Made by a program: the position numbers and the translations under genes. Source: an uncultured Collinsella sp. (GTDB lineage: Bacteria; Actinomycetota; Coriobacteriia; Coriobacteriales; Coriobacteriaceae). From it: a stretch of DNA of 64,000 nt. The stretch spans positions 186,001-250,000 of the forward strand of contig CALJMO010000052.1 in the NCBI GenBank assembly GCA_937982065.1. Reading direction: 5' to 3'. Below are positions 1-8,677 of this stretch, piece by piece. The notes under the pieces are model-generated. The model worked only from the letters and a program-made list of their open reading frames with translations. It had not been told where the DNA came from and did not search any database. Numbering within the stretch: position 1 is the first letter of the stretch; every line of letters starts with the position of its first letter.

Positions 1-58
1 AGACCATCTTGGTCCCGCCGGCCTCGAGGGCGCCGAGCCTCATTTGCTTTTCGCTCAT
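1..58 (-). CDS. ROK-family fructokinase-type sugar kinase, N-terminal fragment
   Basis: Only the first 19 codons are inside the window. The ATG at 58 is preceded by a strong AAGGAGGA ribosome site. The residues LGALEAGGTKMV match the N-terminal phosphate-binding strand of ROK fructokinases and glucokinases (EAGGTK). The enzyme would phosphorylate a hexose, probably fructose, in the cytoplasm. It is the last visible gene of the PTS/GH172 operon, 80 bp after the glycosidase gene, so it probably acts on a sugar released by that enzyme. The family call rests on a short but characteristic motif; substrate is inferred. Confidence 0.7.
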   Translation of the reverse strand, partial: MSEKQMRLGALEAGGTKMV

Positions 59-75
59 GTGATCCTCCTTACAAA

Positions 76-110
76 GGGACGCCCGCAGTCATGGTCAACC
101 GCGGGCGCCC
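76..110 (-). other. intercistronic hairpin
   Basis: GGGACGCCCGC at 76-86 pairs with GCGGGCGCCC at 101-110 in the gap between the GH172 gene and the sugar kinase. There is no T-run, so it is more likely an RNA-processing or mRNA-stability hairpin that tunes kinase expression than a full terminator. Confidence 0.4.
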
Positions 111-137
111 ATAACGTTGGCTTGTTTCGAGGCGACC

Positions 138-1262
138 CTACCTGGGCACGCGGTCCTGCCTTGCGGCAAACGGGGCGAGCACGGCGTGCGGCTCGCTTTG
201 GTACCAGTAGGCGACGGTGGAGATGTCGTCCTCGCGCTCGTAGAGCTTGATGTCGTCGTTGCCGAGGTCCTGGAACGTCACGCGCAGGTCCTCCTTGAAC
301 GAGATCGGGTCGGGAAGGTGCCACCTGTAGAGGCCGTGCCTGGGCAGCGCGTCGTCGTTGGTCGCGAGCATCGGGTTCGGGTTCGGCTTGCCCGCGCTGA
401 AGCGGTCGCGCGTGGCGTCGCGCGTCGAGCGGTACGGGTAGCCGGCGAACAGCGTGTTGAAGCACTGCGCCTCGGGCAGCGCGTGGGGCGGCCTGTCGAG
501 GAAGGCCCAGGCACCGCCGAAGTAGTCCTCGGCTCCCGTCGAGGTGACCGTGGGGAACTCCTCGTCGCCGTCGAGGAAGAACTTCATCTCGCCCTCGCCC
601 CACCAATAGCGCTCCAGGGCGCACAGGGCCATGTAGGTGCCGACGTAGTAGCCCTTACCGCGCACGCCGTCGAGCACGGTGTAGTCGACGCCCCTGCGGG
701 TGCTGCGCTCGCGGTTAAAACGGGCGTGGAAGTACATGGCGTCGTCCGGCACGTCGGTGAGCGCGTAGTTGAACGTGTAGAAGATGTACTTAATGAACCC
801 GGGGTGCTCGCTCGTAAGCGTGACCTTGGCGTGCTTCCTGAAAGGCATCTCGAAGTAGCAGTTCATGCCGCCCGTCGGGTTCACGCAGATGGGCATCGAG
901 TTGACGATGGCGCGCTCACCGAAGCCGTTGCAGAAGAAGTCGCCGACAGGGCACTCGACCGAGGGGGTCTCCTCGTCGTCCCAGTAGAAGCGCAGCACGA
1001 GGTCGCGCATGACGAAGCTGCCGGCGGCGGTCTTGTCGGGGACGGTCATCCAGATGTGGCGGATGATGCCGGGGCCCTCGATGTCCGCGAGCGTGATGGT
1101 CTCGCCGGACTCAAGGGGCACGCAGCACGAGCCCTTGCGGCCGACGCCGAGGTGGCTGGCCGACATGGCGGCACGGCCCTTCTCGCCCGTGATGTTCTCG
1201 GGGGTGATGGCGCGGCTTTCCTCACCGCCGTGCATCCACACGTCCTTAAGGAACTCTCTCAT
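138..1262 (-). CDS. GH172 (DUF2961) family glycoside hydrolase
   Basis: This 374-residue protein has the DUF2961 layout: an N-terminal stretch ending in EGPGIIRHIWMT, a jelly-roll core with VLRFYWDDEETPSVE, then GEGEMKFFLDGDEEFPTVTSTGAEDYFGG. The FLDGD and GTEDYFGG-like blocks are hallmarks of the family, now GH172, which includes alpha-fructofuranosidase/difructose-dianhydride I hydrolases and D-arabinanases. No signal peptide is visible, so the enzyme is cytoplasmic and acts on imported sugar. It starts 13 bp after the EIIA gene and precedes a ROK kinase, which supports a fructose-containing oligosaccharide as substrate. The exact linkage cannot be read from sequence. Confidence 0.82.
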   Translation of the reverse strand: MREFLKDVWMHGGEESRAITPENITGEKGRAAMSASHLGVGRKGSCCVPLESGETITLADIEGPGIIRHIWMTVPDKTAAGSFVMRDLVLRFYWDDEETPSVECPVGDFFCNGFGERAIVNSMPICVNPTGGMNCYFEMPFRKHAKVTLTSEHPGFIKYIFYTFNYALTDVPDDAMYFHARFNRERSTRRGVDYTVLDGVRGKGYYVGTYMALCALERYWWGEGEMKFFLDGDEEFPTVTSTGAEDYFGGAWAFLDRPPHALPEAQCFNTLFAGYPYRSTRDATRDRFSAGKPNPNPMLATNDDALPRHGLYRWHLPDPISFKEDLRVTFQDLGNDDIKLYEREDDISTVAYWYQSEPHAVLAPFAARQDRVPR

Positions 1263-1274
1263 CGTCGACCTCCT

Positions 1275-1673
1275 CTATTCGTCGTCTTCGCACTCGGCGG
1301 AACTGGCACCGTTCACGTAGACGATCTGCTGGCGCGCCTCGTCGACGAGGGCGTCGAAGTCGAGTTTCTCGTCGGGGCGCGCGAGCGCGACCGTCATGGC
1401 GAGCGGGAGGTTGACACCCGCGATCACGTGGATCCGGTCGGAGGCGAAGCGGGAGAAGCGCTGGTTCACGCTGCCGCCGAGCGCGTCGGTGAGGACGACG
1501 ACCTCGTCAGTGCCCGAAAGAGCCGCCTCGACCGCCGCGTCGAGCCCCTCGCCGTTGTCGTTCACGTAGGCGCACACGGCGTTGACGGCGTCGCTCTTAC
1601 CCGTAAGGAACTCGAGGGTGTCCTTGAAGCCCTGGGCGAGAAGGGAATGGCTCGCCACAACTATCTTTCTCAT
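1275..1673 (-). CDS. PTS mannose/fructose-class EIIA component
   Basis: This 132-residue protein starts MRKIVVASHSLLAQGF. The pattern VASHxxLAxG with His9 is the phosphorylation site of EIIA-Man proteins. In the family this cytoplasmic protein takes phosphate from HPr-His-P and passes it to EIIB. Here EIIA is a stand-alone gene placed after EIID, as in the levan and sorbose operons, rather than fused to EIIB. It is followed 13 bp later by the GH172 gene. Confidence 0.88.
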   Translation of the reverse strand: MRKIVVASHSLLAQGFKDTLEFLTGKSDAVNAVCAYVNDNGEGLDAAVEAALSGTDEVVVLTDALGGSVNQRFSRFASDRIHVIAGVNLPLAMTVALARPDEKLDFDALVDEARQQIVYVNGASSAECEDDE

Positions 1674-1699
1674 TGATTCACCAATCTCTTGGGTCGAAG

Positions 1700-2533
1700 C
1701 TAGGCGAGGATGCCAGCGGCGGAGGCGACCATCGCGAGGACGATCACCACGAGGATGAGGACCGTCATGCTCGCGTTCTTCTTGGTAAGAAGGTAATACG
1801 CGCTTCCCGTGATGGCGGCGGGGATCATGGCAGGCAGGATCTTGTCGAGCAGCGGCTGAATCTCCATCGAGACGTCGCCGAAGCTGAAGCTAATCGGGCA
1901 GGTGACGCCGATGACCGAGGCGATGAGGCAGCCGACCACGGTGAGGCCGAGCACGGAGGCGGCGGCAGTGAGGTTGGGAAGCTTCTCGCTGAAGTCGGTG
2001 ACGAGCTTCACGCCCTGCTTGTAGCCGAACTCGAGGGCGTGCATGCGGACCCAGAAGATGGCCAGGATGAGCGCGAACCAGATGCCGGCTCCCACGGGGT
2101 TGCCCTCGATGGCCATGTAGGCGGCGATGGAGCCCATGATGGTCGGGATCATGGTCATGAGCAGGGAGTCGCCGACGCCGGCGAGCGGTCCCATGGTGCC
2201 GATCTTCAGGTCTTGGACGGCGTCCGCCGCCGCTAGGCCGTCGCGTTCCTCCATGGCCACGCAGGCGCCAAGGATGATGGCAGCGAGCCAAGGCTGGGTA
2301 TTGTAGTAGCGGAAGTGGTTGTTGAGCGCTTGCTTATAGTCCTCGTCGTTCGTGTAGATCTTCCTCAGGACCGGCGAGAGGGCGTAGGCGACTGAGGCGC
2401 CCTGCTGGGTCTGGTAGTTGAAGGTGCACACGCTCATGAGCCAGCGCCAGTTCGCGTTGCGCAGATCCTTCTTGGTGACCTTGTAGCCGGAGGGCTTGCC
2501 CTCGGCGACGGCGGTGATGTTCTCGTTTTCCAT
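1700..2533 (-). CDS. PTS mannose/fructose/sorbose-class EIID component
   Basis: This 277-residue protein carries the EIID signature: NANWRWLMSVCTFNYQTQQG near the N-terminus, then FRYYNTQPWLAAIILG and KIGTMGPLAGVGDSL. The C-terminal third is hydrophobic and ends in a membrane helix. With EIIC it forms the membrane channel of a Man-class permease. It starts 2 bp after the EIIC stop, so the two are translationally coupled. Length is normal for the family. Confidence 0.92.
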   Translation of the reverse strand: MENENITAVAEGKPSGYKVTKKDLRNANWRWLMSVCTFNYQTQQGASVAYALSPVLRKIYTNDEDYKQALNNHFRYYNTQPWLAAIILGACVAMEERDGLAAADAVQDLKIGTMGPLAGVGDSLLMTMIPTIMGSIAAYMAIEGNPVGAGIWFALILAIFWVRMHALEFGYKQGVKLVTDFSEKLPNLTAAASVLGLTVVGCLIASVIGVTCPISFSFGDVSMEIQPLLDKILPAMIPAAITGSAYYLLTKKNASMTVLILVVIVLAMVASAAGILA

Positions 2534-2535
2534 GG

Positions 2536-3321
2536 TTACTCATCCTCTCCGATGAAGGCGTCTGCGGAAGCGTGGGCGGCGAGCTCGGTGTCCCTCTCGG
2601 CACGCTGGTAGAACGCGATCGCGAGGGCAACGCCGACGATGGCGGCGCCGATGATGGGCACGTTCAGGAAGGCCGAGAGGAAGAAGCCGACGAGCAGGTA
2701 CTGGAAGTACTTGCCGGTGGGCATGTAGCGGAGCAGCATGGCGATACCGATGGCCGGGAGCATCTTGCCGGCGAGGGTGAGGCCGGAGAGGAACCACTGA
2801 GGCATGACCTCGAGGAGCCAGTTGACGGCGGGCTGGCCGAGCGTCACGGAGACAAAGACGGGCAGGGCGGCGCACAGGCCGAAGAGCGCGGGGCAGACCC
2901 ACAGGATGGCGTTCATCTGATTGAACTTACCCTCGTTGCAGAACTTCTGGGACTTCTCGACGACGAAGCCGTTGAGGATCTTGACGATGACGTCGAGCTG
3001 GATGCCGAGCATGCCGACCGGCAGGCCGATGGCGAGGCCCGTGTCCGCGCCCAGGGTCACGCCGTAGGCGGTGGCGATGATGGCCATCGTGCCGTAGTCG
3101 GGAATCGACGAGCCGCCGAAGCCCGCGACGCCGAGCTGCATGAGCTGGATGGTGCCGCCGATGACGAGGCCGGTCTGCCAGTCGCCCATGACGACGCCGG
3201 TGATAAGGCCCCAGAAGACGGCATAGTTGACGAAGATCATCGGGATGCCGTAGTAGTCCACGTGCTTGATGAAGGCCAGCAGGGTCAAAAGGACGACCTG
3301 CAGGATAGTGAAGTTGACCAT
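2536..3321 (-). CDS. PTS mannose/fructose/sorbose-class EIIC component
   Basis: This 261-residue polytopic protein contains GLITGVVMGDWQTGLVIGGT and LMQLGVAGFGGSSIPD, the characteristic EIIC-Man substrate-site segments, followed by repeated hydrophobic helices. It is the sugar-translocating subunit. The ATG at 3321 has a GGAGGG ribosome site. It lies 9 bp after EIIB and 2 bp before EIID. Sugar specificity cannot be deduced; fructose or a fructo-oligosaccharide is inferred from the neighbours. Confidence 0.92.
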   Translation of the reverse strand: MVNFTILQVVLLTLLAFIKHVDYYGIPMIFVNYAVFWGLITGVVMGDWQTGLVIGGTIQLMQLGVAGFGGSSIPDYGTMAIIATAYGVTLGADTGLAIGLPVGMLGIQLDVIVKILNGFVVEKSQKFCNEGKFNQMNAILWVCPALFGLCAALPVFVSVTLGQPAVNWLLEVMPQWFLSGLTLAGKMLPAIGIAMLLRYMPTGKYFQYLLVGFFLSAFLNVPIIGAAIVGVALAIAFYQRAERDTELAAHASADAFIGEDE

Positions 3322-3330
3322 GATCCCTCC

Positions 3331-3804
3331 TTAGATGAGGTCGGCGACGGAGACGGGCTTGTCGGCGGGCACGAACTGTGCCGTCACCTTGACGCCGCGG
3401 GCGATGAGCGCCTTGTAGCTCTGGACGTTCTCGGCGGAGGCATAGGCGCGCTGGGTGAGCTGGACGCCGCCCTCCTTGACGAGCGAGCCGCCGACGATCA
3501 GCGACGGGAGCTCGATGCCCGACTCGACCAGGTGAAGGATCGTCTCGGGCTCCTTGGCGATGACAAAGACCTTCTCGCGGTCGTACTTGCCCGCCGCGAA
3601 GTTCTTGAGCGCGGTCTGCTCGGAGATGATCGAGACGGCCATGCCCGCGGGGCGCGCCATCCTCATAGTGGACTTCAGGACCTCGTCGCCGGCGACCTTG
3701 TCGTCGATGACCATGACTCGGGTCGCGCCCGACACCGGGGCCCACTGCGTCACGATGATGCCGTGAAGCAGGCGATTGTCGATTCGTGCCATAACAACAC
3801 TCAT
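3331..3804 (-). CDS. PTS mannose/fructose-class EIIB component
   Basis: Start chosen at the ATG at 3804 (MSVVMARIDNRLLHG), because AGGAGC stands at the right distance upstream. The ARIDNRLLHGxxxxxW block is the EIIB-Man active-site strand and His14 is the phosphorylated residue. The 157-residue product is cytoplasmic and phosphorylates the incoming sugar. It is the first structural gene after the regulator, and the 124-bp gap at 3805-3927 is the likely operon promoter. I saw no clear -24/-12 sigma-54 promoter in that gap. Confidence 0.9.
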   Translation of the reverse strand: MSVVMARIDNRLLHGIIVTQWAPVSGATRVMVIDDKVAGDEVLKSTMRMARPAGMAVSIISEQTALKNFAAGKYDREKVFVIAKEPETILHLVESGIELPSLIVGGSLVKEGGVQLTQRAYASAENVQSYKALIARGVKVTAQFVPADKPVSVADLI

Positions 3805-3927
3805 GTTTGCTCCTATCAAATGAAGTTTTACGTTCGGTACTGCCTCGGCGCTATCCGGATTCGCGCCGGGCAAGGGGTTATCGGATTATTGAGGACGCGC
3901 AGTCAGCTTGCGGCGGCGCGGGGAAGG

Positions 3928-6669
3928 TCACTCGTCGAGCAGGAGGTCCGAGGAGCCGAGGCGCTCTTCTCGCGCCGGGGCGGCGCTCACGCTTATGTAG
4001 TCGAAGACATATGCGATCTCGCTTACGGGAACCTCTACGCGATAGCGCGTCGAGATGCTCGAGAAGCTCTGCCTGAAGGACTCGATGAAATCGGCACGCT
4101 CCTCCTCGAAGCGGTCCTGGCCAACGTAGGTCTCAATGGGGTTTCTGGTAACAAGGCGCTCGACGAGACAGCAGAGGTGGACGTAGAGCCCAATGATGGC
4201 GTTGCTGCCGATCTTCTCGCCTGTCCTGCGCTGAAGCTCGTGCACGGCGCTCTCGATCTCGTGGAATAGCCGCTCCGGGTCGAGGATGGTGATGGAGCGG
4301 ATGACGTTCTGCAGCGTCATGTTCGAGAGCAGCTTCTCGTGGAAAGAAGAGAGCTCGGAAGCGTCAAGCCACCTGCCGAACACGGCATCAACCTTAGAGG
4401 CGGACGCCGTCGACATGATGTCCTCGAGGGCGACGAAGGGGACGGAGGCGACCCCGGGGTCTCCCGTGCCGATGACGGCGCAGACGCGGTGCTCGGAGAA
4501 AACGGCGTCATTCGACCCGTTCGCGACGAGCTGCTTGAAGGGCCTCGTGAGCAGGCGCGCGCCTATGGTGCGCGGGAGGCTCTGCGAGACGAGCTGGCGT
4601 ATCCTCTCCGCGGCGTCGACCCCGGACTCGGAGCAGAAGACGATGGCGTCCTCACGGTTGACGCGCTCGATCACCTTGCAGTGCGTCACGCACGCGGCGG
4701 TCGCATCGCCAAGAACCTCGGCGATGGACTTGCCGCCGAGCAGCCCGACCCCGATCTCGAGCGCAAGACCGGTAGAGACGTTGTTCACCACGCCGATAGT
4801 GGAGTCGGTAACGTTCTCGAGGGCCTTATAGGCCTCCTCCAAGGAGCCCATGTCGACGAGGAACACGACCCCGGTGCAGTAGGAATGGCGGTCGACGAGG
4901 CGCTGGAGCGGACCGACGATGTCCTTCAGCTGCTGGTCGTAGGGCATGTCGACAGCCTCGTACACATGCATGCCGAGCATACGGTTCGCCGCGTCGGCGA
5001 TGCTCGTCGCCGTTGAGTAGCCGTGGGACAAGATGACGCAGAGCGTCCGAAGGGCCTTCGCATCGCGAGACTCCGATGCGACGCACAGCGTCAGAAGCGT
5101 CTTCGTGAAGTGATCGAGCGAGATTCCCAGCGCCCCTTCCACGTCTGCGGCGACCTGATCGGAGACGCTCGAGGCAAACGGTAATTCGGAGGTCACGGCA
5201 CCGAGGAGATGGGAGATTTGCTCCGCACAGGCAGACTTTCGCCTAGCCAGGCCGATGCCCGGCCACAACTGCAGGCAAATCTCCTGGGCCAGTAGAAAAG
5301 CGACCTTCCTCGAAAGCTCGATGCCATAAGAAGAGCCTGCGTCGGCAAGGACCGCGCCCACGATGCGCTCGAAGGCGCGCGACCTCGAGGAGGTAACGCC
5401 GCGGCCGAAGATCAAGTGATCCTCAACGCCGCGCACAGCGGAGACAGCTTGCGAGACGAGCTCGGAGACAGAGAGCTCCCCGGCGCAGAATCGCTCATCG
5501 AGAGAGCACAGGGCATCGAGCGCCTGCTCGACCGGCCCTGTGCTCTCGGCGGCATCCAGGGACGCGTCGATCAGAACGCCATCATCGGGCTGTTGATCGA
5601 TCTGCGCGGAGGAGAGGAGCCCGCTGGGAAGAAGATACGGGCGAACGACGACGTAGTCGCCCTCGCGATTGAGGAACGCTTTGGCGCAGCAGTTCGTCAC
5701 GCAGGCGCGCAAGCCGGCGATGTTATCGGAAAAGTCCGCGTTCACGAGGCAACGGTATGCGCCGCGGCTAATCTTCACATCAGAACCGATTCGGCACCCC
5801 TCGCTGCGCAGGAAGCTCAAGATGAGATCCTCGCGCTCCTCGGGGGTCCGCTCCTTGAGTGAGGGGACGCGGGCACAGATGGGCATTTTGCTGTAGGCCG
5901 AGGAAACCTTCAGGTCATCGGCGGAAAGCGTCGTCGAAAGAACGAGGCGAGCGCGCGGCGCATCCTGGGAGGCATCGAGCCCGAGGGCCGTCGCAAGGCA
6001 GTGCTCCATCGCAGAGGGAGAGAGTGCCTCGATGCCGTTGACAAAAACCACACCCCCGCGCGATTTCGCGATCGACTCGTCAAGAAGCCCGTTGAACGAG
6101 GCGGCGTCCGGGACCCCGGCGCAGTCGATGCGCACATAGGAGGAGTCGCGGGGCAGCAAGCCCTGGTTCTTACCGTACTCGTACACAAGACGAGAAAGGA
6201 AAGACTTGCCGACACCCACGCCGCCGCTCAAGAGGATGGGCAGGCCGAACGGAGGGTACTGAACCGCAGCCTTGCACTGCTCGACAACGGAGCTGAGGCT
6301 CAGGTCAAAGCCCACGGCACGCGCGAAGTCACGGTGATCGGCGATTCCCGTCGCCTGGATGAGGTCGGCGAGCGAGGCGTACTCGCTTGCAGAGAGCTTT
6401 ACCTGAAAACGCTTCTGGAACGCGCGGCGATGAAAATAACGGACAGGCCTGCCCGCCACCTTAACCACAAGGCCGGCGCGAACAAGGTCGTTGAGGTACT
6501 GGCTCGCCAGACTCCTGGAGATGATGAGCGTCTCGGCGATGTCGGAGGTGGACAGACGGGCAAGGTCGTCGAGCGAGACGGCAGAGGTGAGGGCCTCGAG
6601 ATGCTCGAGAATCCTGTCCCTCATGTCGACGGGCTTCTTTGCCAAGCTGTCCTGTGCGGTCTTGTCCAT
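3928..6669 (-). CDS. LevR-like PRD transcriptional regulator with degenerate AAA+ domain
   Basis: 913 residues. The order is a winged-helix start (about 15-85), an AAA+ module with Walker A GGVGVGKS (149-156), a PRD region (about 385-520), an EIIA-Man-like domain with VILSHGYSTATSIADA (His549), an EIIB-like region, and a C-terminal PRD with IIGLYVHLCCLVERLV. This is the LevR/ManR plan, activators that read PTS phosphorylation. Two features of sigma-54 activators are missing. There is no GAFTGA loop, and the Walker B position reads GGVVFVNGIEAL, with Asn-Gly where Asp-Glu is expected. ACAAGGAGG precedes the ATG. It lies upstream of the EIIB gene on the same strand and probably controls that operon. 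Confidence 0.85.
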   Translation of the reverse strand: MDKTAQDSLAKKPVDMRDRILEHLEALTSAVSLDDLARLSTSDIAETLIISRSLASQYLNDLVRAGLVVKVAGRPVRYFHRRAFQKRFQVKLSASEYASLADLIQATGIADHRDFARAVGFDLSLSSVVEQCKAAVQYPPFGLPILLSGGVGVGKSFLSRLVYEYGKNQGLLPRDSSYVRIDCAGVPDAASFNGLLDESIAKSRGGVVFVNGIEALSPSAMEHCLATALGLDASQDAPRARLVLSTTLSADDLKVSSAYSKMPICARVPSLKERTPEEREDLILSFLRSEGCRIGSDVKISRGAYRCLVNADFSDNIAGLRACVTNCCAKAFLNREGDYVVVRPYLLPSGLLSSAQIDQQPDDGVLIDASLDAAESTGPVEQALDALCSLDERFCAGELSVSELVSQAVSAVRGVEDHLIFGRGVTSSRSRAFERIVGAVLADAGSSYGIELSRKVAFLLAQEICLQLWPGIGLARRKSACAEQISHLLGAVTSELPFASSVSDQVAADVEGALGISLDHFTKTLLTLCVASESRDAKALRTLCVILSHGYSTATSIADAANRMLGMHVYEAVDMPYDQQLKDIVGPLQRLVDRHSYCTGVVFLVDMGSLEEAYKALENVTDSTIGVVNNVSTGLALEIGVGLLGGKSIAEVLGDATAACVTHCKVIERVNREDAIVFCSESGVDAAERIRQLVSQSLPRTIGARLLTRPFKQLVANGSNDAVFSEHRVCAVIGTGDPGVASVPFVALEDIMSTASASKVDAVFGRWLDASELSSFHEKLLSNMTLQNVIRSITILDPERLFHEIESAVHELQRRTGEKIGSNAIIGLYVHLCCLVERLVTRNPIETYVGQDRFEEERADFIESFRQSFSSISTRYRVEVPVSEIAYVFDYISVSAAPAREERLGSSDLLLDE

Positions 6670-7352
6670 GACTTCTTACCTCCTTGTACAAGGAGTATAA
6701 GGGGAACACAGAGAACGGAAGGGGGCGCGTGGGGGAATCAACAGCCCCGAGGAGAAGTTCACCACTTGAGGGGCAGAAAACAACGGCCATTGAACATTCA
6801 GGGCCGACGCTCAACACTTCGGCTCGACACTTCGCTTTGGAAAGGGCCCTGCACGATGGTGCAGCCCTCCATCTCGCAGCACAGGTCGCCGAAGGTCGCG
6901 AGGATGCGCTCCTTCTGTTCCGCGGGCGAGACGACTCGGTGGGCAAGGTCCTCTCAAAAGGGGTCGTCCGACGCCGCAAGACCTCGATGACCGACTACCG
7001 CCTCGAGCAAGTGGCGGATTACCTCTGTACTATCGAACTTGCCTTGGTCAAGTACGAGGCCAAGGAGGACGGTGAGACGTACAACAAGTTCTTCGGAGGT
7101 ATAGGCTCTTTCAAAAGGAACTGGTTCAAGCAAGCCCGCAGCAAGCGGATATAGGTGGCCTCGCGGTTTCGCAAGGAACGGCCAGCTCTCCTCTGGCGAG
7201 GAACACCGGGCGACGTGCCTCGAGCAGCGGAAGCTGAAGCGCAAGCAGAAGCAGCGCGGGCAATGATCGGTGCGGATATGGGCCCAGACGTGAACAGTGC
7301 TACGTCCCCTGTTCACGGGGCGCGAAACCGCAAAGGTTGCACAGAGGTTGCA
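6670..7352. other. gene-poor stretch with probable decayed coding sequence
   Basis: No intact gene is supported here. On the minus strand, 6780-7120 holds a high-GC3 reading frame interrupted by a TGA near 6953. On the plus strand, 6988-7154 could encode a 55-residue peptide (MTDYRLEQVADYLC...), but it has no ribosome site. I recognise neither protein. The region may be the remains of genes that lay downstream of guaA before the neighbouring element inserted. Confidence 0.35.
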
Positions 7353-7393
7353 AAATAAGAAGCCCCCGACCTGTTTTCGCAGGTCAGAGGCTT
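7353..7393 (-). terminator. rho-independent terminator, probably the original guaA terminator
   Basis: Read on the minus strand, AAGCC-TCT-GACCTG pairs with CAGGTC-GGG-GGCTT, and CTTATTTT follows. It lies just outside the left attachment-like repeat, where the chromosomal sequence downstream of guaA would sit before insertion. That makes it the likely native guaA terminator, now separated from the gene. Confidence 0.6.
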
Positions 7394-7411
7394 GAAATCA
7401 ACGAATATCGT

Positions 7412-7426
7412 TTACTCCCACTCGAT
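7412..7426. other. left attachment-like repeat of the integrated element
   Basis: TTACTCCCACTCGAT matches TTATTCCCACTCGAT at 26083-26097 in 14 of 15 positions. Read on the minus strand both encode Ile-Glu-Trp-Glu-stop, the C-terminus of GuaA. The 3' end of guaA is a common integration target. The excisionase and integrase genes lie 1.4 kb inside this end. Confidence 0.7.
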
Positions 7427-7540
7427 AACGGGTGCCGCAGGTAAATGAGGCGCTCGTTTTACCTCAGTCCGTTCTATCAGGCATTCTCCCATCGCCGTTT
7501 GATACTCATTTGGTCCTCACGCCGGCTAATCTGACCACAA

Positions 7541-8677
7541 TTAGGGCAGGGCATACCCCTTCTTAAATCGCTCGTCAAAGGGACAGAAATCGCTATAGAC
7601 ATAGCCGTCAATAAGCGATGAACCGTTCGGTTGGCGTATCTCATGCTGCCGGAACTTCTCGACATAGCCATCGGACTTATCGTGCTCGAAATAGTCGAAC
7701 TGATCAAGCCACTCGTCGTATTCATCGGCCTGCTTCACGCGCGTTTCGTACCTCTTCGCCCATTCAAAAAGAAAAGAGTCGGGAACAGGCGCTCTCGCTA
7801 GAAGCGCCGGCCCCTCTTCCAGTTGAAGCGGAATCAATCCATATGAAGCCGAGAGCTGAAATAGCGCATGAGCAGCTTGAACAGGACTACCGAAATCGGT
7901 AAATACAAGCGCTCCCCTCTTCACCTCAAGAGCGCTGGACAGTTTTTGAAGCGCCGCATATTTCGGCACCCTAGCCCCCTGTTCATACGAACGTAGCGTT
8001 GCGAGGGAGAGATCAGCCTCTCGGGCCAAATCCAGCTGGGTCTTTGCAGGGGTACACCGCGCCCTTAGCTCGGGCAGCTTCTTGGACTGCATCCTATTTT
8101 GCCAAGGCGTAATCGGCACCCAAGAATCTCGTGGATCATATTCGTATCGGAGGGGGAACTGGGACGGATCAAAGTCGGCTGAGAAGTTGTCCTTCCATCT
8201 TTCATAGTCGTCTCGATCGGAGTCGCTCTCAATTTGAGCATACTGAGCTGCCCACTTCTTTAGAAAAGACTCCATGAAAGGCGAAGTCGGCTTGAGCGCT
8301 GAATAGCGCTCGTTTGCAACAGGCTCGAACCCATATGTCGCGGCAAATTGGAAAAAAGTCTGAGCAATCAGGTCAGTATCGTTGAAATCATAAAAATGGA
8401 GCGCCTCAGCCCGTATGCCATAGGCGTTCGCAAGCCCCTCCAAATGCTCTTCCTTCGGGGCAGACTTCATGAGCTCGTAGTTCCTCAAGGCCGACTCCGA
8501 AATGCCTGCCGCCTGAGCGGCGACCTTTCGTGTCCATTTTCGCGCCGAACGGAGGCGGAGCAGTTTCTCGGACAGCCGTAGCCTTCCCCAGCGCTTGCTC
8601 GTTTGTTCCCACTCCCTATCGGCCACAAATGACGTCAGGGTCTCTTTGGCAGCACCGATGCGATCGACGGCAGTCAT
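7541..8677 (-). CDS. double-module HTH (XRE-type) regulator
   Basis: 378 residues from the ATG at 8677, which has GGAGGT upstream; longer starts lack a site. The protein is an internal duplication. Each half has a helix-turn-helix (AAQAAGISESALRNYEL; LAREADLSLATLRSYEQGAR) followed by the same kind of C-terminal module (ALHFYDFNDTD...FFQFAATYGFEP and ALVFTDFGSP...LFQLSASYGLIP), each then with a W-rich segment. No protease or LexA-like residues are evident. It is divergent from the excisionase/integrase genes across a 180-bp gap, the usual position of an element repressor. Target and inducer are unknown. Confidence 0.7.
   Translation of the reverse strand: MTAVDRIGAAKETLTSFVADREWEQTSKRWGRLRLSEKLLRLRSARKWTRKVAAQAAGISESALRNYELMKSAPKEEHLEGLANAYGIRAEALHFYDFNDTDLIAQTFFQFAATYGFEPVANERYSALKPTSPFMESFLKKWAAQYAQIESDSDRDDYERWKDNFSADFDPSQFPLRYEYDPRDSWVPITPWQNRMQSKKLPELRARCTPAKTQLDLAREADLSLATLRSYEQGARVPKYAALQKLSSALEVKRGALVFTDFGSPVQAAHALFQLSASYGLIPLQLEEGPALLARAPVPDSFLFEWAKRYETRVKQADEYDEWLDQFDYFEHDKSDGYVEKFRQHEIRQPNGSSLIDGYVYSDFCPFDERFKKGYALP

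Noticed and set aside
3805..3927. possible sigma-54 promoter before the EIIB gene
   Set aside because: I searched for TGGCAC-N5-TTGC and found only a partial TTGC context without the GG at the correct distance.
6684..7154. 156-residue open frame on the plus strand
   Set aside because: The first 100 residues are low-quality and antisense to a broken high-GC3 frame; only the last 55 look protein-like and they lack a start signal.
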